DNA of 64,000 nt from Aquimarina sp. U1-2 (lineage in GTDB: Bacteria > Bacteroidota > Bacteroidia > Flavobacteriales > Flavobacteriaceae), in NCBI RefSeq assembly GCF_017897595.1, contig NZ_JAGKIK010000002.1:418112-482111 (forward strand), given 5' to 3'. The position numbers and the translations under genes are program-made. Below are positions 61,900 through 64,000 of the stretch, one piece after another (positions within the stretch are counted from its first letter, which is position 1; every line of letters begins with the position of its first letter). Below the pieces are notes generated by a model that saw only the letters and a program-made list of their open reading frames with translations, was not told the origin of the DNA and made no database searches.

Positions 61900-62556
61900 T
61901 TATTTCATCTTTGTAAGAAGTTGTTTAGAATCCAAGGAGAAAATACGCTCTTCAATCTTTTTTTGTTTCCTTTTTGAGCTTGTTGCTGTAGCATCTGTAA
62001 TCATCACACAGTTATACCCTTTCGACTTTAAACTTTTAATTGTTGCCTCTACGCATTGGTCGGTTATAAAACCGCCGACCAAAAGATTATCATAACCTTT
62101 TACCAAGCTAAAAAGGTCACTGCCTTCAGTTGCATCAAACCCTGTTCTTCCGTTGGCGACAATGTCATTTTCCTTTTTTATACCCTCCGTAAATTCCGCT
62201 TTCCAGGTATTTGCAGTAAACGCACCCATAAGTTTAGGTGCAAAGGGCATTTTCTTATATTCTTCTTTATTGCTTTTGTCAAGAACTAACGGTGCATGTA
62301 TTACAGTATACCCTTTTTGTCTTGCAGAGTCCAGAAATTTAATGGTTCTTGGTACAATGTTATTTTCCCTCAGCGGTTTACGAATTAAACGGTTGAGGAA
62401 GTTACCTTTCTGTGTCCACGTTTTTTGGAATTCAATTACAACTATCGCCGTATTTAAATTGTTGAAAATTGAGTCTTGTTCTTTTTGCTGTGATTGTGCT
62501 GATATGCCGTTTGTAATCAATGCCATAATAAATAAGAATTTTATTTTTTGTATCAT
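61900..62556 (-). CDS. Exported isochorismatase-like cysteine hydrolase
   Basis: 218 residues. MIQKIKFLFIMALITNGISAQ is a signal peptide. The isochorismatase-like fold starts AIVVIEFQKTWTQKGNF; in active members the first motif is ..DMQ.DF with a catalytic Asp, here Glu. The catalytic Lys region reads ANGRTGFDATEGSDL. The Cys is present in VGGFITDQCVEATIKSLKSKGYNCVMITDAT. So the Cys is kept but Asp and Lys seem replaced. Expected in the periplasm. A single gene. Confidence 0.75.
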   Translation of the reverse strand: MIQKIKFLFIMALITNGISAQSQQKEQDSIFNNLNTAIVVIEFQKTWTQKGNFLNRLIRKPLRENNIVPRTIKFLDSARQKGYTVIHAPLVLDKSNKEEYKKMPFAPKLMGAFTANTWKAEFTEGIKKENDIVANGRTGFDATEGSDLFSLVKGYDNLLVGGFITDQCVEATIKSLKSKGYNCVMITDATATSSKRKQKKIEERIFSLDSKQLLTKMK

Positions 62557-62612
62557 CTTTATATAGTTTGTACAAAATTCTTATGAATCACGGTAATTTT
62601 CATTTACATATG

Positions 62613-63209
62613 TTAATGGCTCATTTTTTTTCTTATTCGGCTTAATTGAACAGGAGAGACACCTAAATAACTTGCAATATGATAATGAGGAATACGTTCC
62701 TGTAAATCTGGATAGTCTTTTAGAAAGAGCTGGTAGTTATCCAAAGCACTATTCGTAAGCAGATTAATTTCCCTTTGTTGTTTTTTTCCGAAGTAATCCA
62801 ATAAAAGGTTATTAAGTATTAGTGACAAATGTTTATGGGTTTTAAGCAGCGTTTCAAAGGTGGCAAAAGGGATGTAGATATACTTAATTTCGGATAGTGC
62901 CTGTATATTAACCTCACTAGGCATTTTTGGTTCAATACTAGCCATTAAGAAATCGTGTTTCCCAAAGAAGTATTTTGTAAAATCAGAACCTTTATTTGTC
63001 GTGATATAAATTCTTCCTATACCTTTTTGAACAAAGGCAAACTCTCTATTATACTGGCCTTTTTTTGAGAAACATTCGCCTTTTTGAAGACTTTTTTCAT
63101 TTAAGTTATTCTTGATATCTGCCCAGCATTGCGGTGTTAACATTCCAAAGCTTTGAAGTTGTATCTTGAGTTGCTCTATTGACGGATTTATTTCATTCGT
63201 TATTGACAT
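62613..63209 (-). CDS. Crp/Fnr-family transcriptional regulator
   Basis: 198 residues. Cyclic-nucleotide-binding fold (about 25-125, LQKGECFSKKGQYNREFAFVQKGIGRIYITTNKGSDFTKYFF) and a short C-terminal HTH (IPHYHIASYLGVSPVQLSRIRKKMSH). In the recognition helix, VQLSRIR has Gln where FNR-type proteins have Glu, so its operator probably differs from TGA-N6-TCA. It lies 56 bp from the hydrolase gene, read in the same direction, and may control it or itself. Confidence 0.85.
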   Translation of the reverse strand: MSITNEINPSIEQLKIQLQSFGMLTPQCWADIKNNLNEKSLQKGECFSKKGQYNREFAFVQKGIGRIYITTNKGSDFTKYFFGKHDFLMASIEPKMPSEVNIQALSEIKYIYIPFATFETLLKTHKHLSLILNNLLLDYFGKKQQREINLLTNSALDNYQLFLKDYPDLQERIPHYHIASYLGVSPVQLSRIRKKMSH

Positions 63210-63375
63210 TTTTAAAATATAAATTAGATGACAAAGGTAGAAATAAGTGTCCTTTTAAGTTTGCTTCATTATTATTATTAAAGATTACATCTTCCATTTT
63301 TAAGCCAGAATCTGTGGCTACATCTGCTTGATGAACCAAATACGTCTCAGGCTGAAGCCGAGGTAAGCTATTCAA
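63193..63375 (-). pseudogene. Alpha/beta-hydrolase N-terminal stub
   Basis: The minus-strand frame reads LKMEDVIFNNNNEANLKGHL then FLPLSSN, the strand 1 and 2 region at the beginning of alpha/beta hydrolases of the dienelactone/esterase type. It ends after NLYFKNVNNE without any catalytic motif. No continuation is found in the other frames upstream of the Crp/Fnr gene, whose 5' end it overlaps by 17 bp. It looks like a gene truncated by rearrangement, though an alternative small protein is possible. Confidence 0.5.
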
Positions 63376-63450
63376 CAGAATATTTGGACTAAACAGCTAA
63401 ATGAAAGAAAAGTTGATAGGTGGTGGTTGGATATAGAAATTAATTTGATA

Positions 63451-63492
63451 TTTATTTTTATCTATTCTAAATAAAAATAAACATTATATTTG
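63451..63492 (+). promoter_or_regulatory. Inverted repeat and -7 element before the lipoprotein gene
   Basis: TTTATTTTTAT (63451-63461) and ATAAAAATAAA (63471-63481) are 11-bp inverted repeats; TATATTTG (63485-63492) is a -7 box, 21 bp before the ATG at 63513. The palindrome overlaps where RNA polymerase should bind, so repression is possible. Fur or another AT-reading repressor is one option. Confidence 0.4.
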
Positions 63493-63512
63493 CTTTTTCA
63501 TAAAACCAAAAA

Positions 63513-64000
63513 ATGAACAAAATCATTACTATTTTAGCAGTATTGCTAACCTTTATAGCCTGTTCAGACTATGACGAACAGGATTTCACCGTGTTACTAC
63601 CTGATGCAGGTACCGACCAAATTATATTTACTGATGAAGTTGGTACTACCATCCAGTTAAACGGCAACAACTCTTCTGATGTGAATAATATCGGTTTTGA
63701 GTATGAATGGTCAATCCTAACCACTCCTGAAGGTGCAAATGGTGTCTTAAGCGATCCAGGAATCGCTACGCCTACGTTAGAAATACCTAATGAAGCTTCT
63801 GGTCGCTACGAGTTATCTCTTCGTATTTTTAGAGGTAACCAGACCGCTCAAGATTTTGTAAATATTGATGTGAATCCTGCTATTGCACAGGTATTATTTG
63901 TAAATGCCATAGACAGTGATATCACAGCCTCTTTAGCGATACCTTCTATAAATATCATAGGGAACACTGTGCAGCCCAGGTCGGTAGACGACACGTATTA
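63513..64000 (+). CDS. Lipoprotein with PKD-like domains, cut by the window edge
   Basis: The frame is open to the right end (162 complete codons). MNKIITILAVLLTFIACSDYDEQ is a lipoprotein signal with lipobox FIAC. The mature region starts FTVLLPDAGTDQIIFTDEVG then TTIQLNGNNSSDVNNIGFEYEW, which is a PKD-like Ig fold typical of surface lipoproteins of Bacteroidota, followed by a second domain. The protein is probably anchored in the outer membrane. The product of the remaining gene is unknown, but such lipoproteins often precede or follow TonB-dependent receptor genes. Confidence 0.75.
   Translation, partial: MNKIITILAVLLTFIACSDYDEQDFTVLLPDAGTDQIIFTDEVGTTIQLNGNNSSDVNNIGFEYEWSILTTPEGANGVLSDPGIATPTLEIPNEASGRYELSLRIFRGNQTAQDFVNIDVNPAIAQVLFVNAIDSDITASLAIPSINIIGNTVQPRSVDDTY

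Noticed and set aside
1..64000. CRISPR arrays, rRNA and intact insertion sequences
   Set aside because: No regularly spaced direct repeats, no rRNA-like sequence and no transposase motifs were found, in spite of many dispersed short repeats.

Overview
The window is AT-rich DNA from a member of the Bacteroidota, most likely a marine Flavobacteriaceae (Aquimarina-like; this is inference). The evidence is the fused ccoNO gene, LytTR and 'his-kinase' signalling pairs, a CarboxypepD_reg TonB-dependent receptor, weak Shine-Dalgarno signals and TAnnTTTG-type promoters. There are no rRNA genes, complete tRNA genes, CRISPR arrays or intact transposases. The window starts after or within neighbouring genes and ends inside a lipoprotein gene.

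1-28 kb is a low-oxygen and stress region. It has a DnaJ-like co-chaperone, a PAS sensor kinase next to a response regulator whose output is a CRP/FNR domain, an oxygen-independent coproporphyrinogen oxidase (hemN), and a complete minus-strand cbb3 oxidase set: ccoI, a PdxH-like gene, ccoS, fused ccoNO, ccoQ, ccoP, ccoG, ccoH and a SafE/TauE-like membrane protein. Six tandem-domain universal stress proteins, a D-lactate dehydrogenase-like enzyme and a persulfide dioxygenase-rhodanese protein surround it. Seven TGA-N6-TCA palindromes lie in the gaps before ccoI, ccoS and the stress-protein genes, which suggests one FNR-type regulon. The REC-CRP protein keeps the Glu and Arg expected to read that site.

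28-34.2 kb is a molybdenum-cofactor cluster on the minus strand (moeA, modE-like, mobA, moaD, moeB, moaE, moaCB, moaA) with no molybdoenzyme in view. 34.5-45 kb is mixed: a lipoprotein and membrane protein pair, an M1-like peptidase, an AhpD-like protein, an AraC regulator, DoxX, and a LytS/LytTR pair divergent from a TonB-dependent receptor.

45-64 kb looks more like accessory DNA. It holds two ECF sigma systems, SRPBCC and DinB proteins, serine hydrolases, a two-AraC cluster of SDR and aldo/keto reductases (one SDR with a Tat signal), and several broken genes: a both-ends-truncated flavoprotein reductase, a class A beta-lactamase pseudogene, an alpha/beta-hydrolase N-terminal stub and a 44-residue exported stub. 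A 16-bp palindrome (CGCTTTCGCGAAAGCG and variants) was seen only in this part.

The most unusual feature is the density of small non-coding repeats, at least five families. Family A is about 200 bp with TAAACCCGG-type inverted ends. Family B is a hairpin leader of about 110-220 bp that always lies just 5' of a gene start in the same orientation. Family C is about 90 bp with a hairpin. Family D lies inside the cco operon. Family M is a 195-bp MITE with 21-bp perfect terminal inverted repeats and a TTAT duplication.
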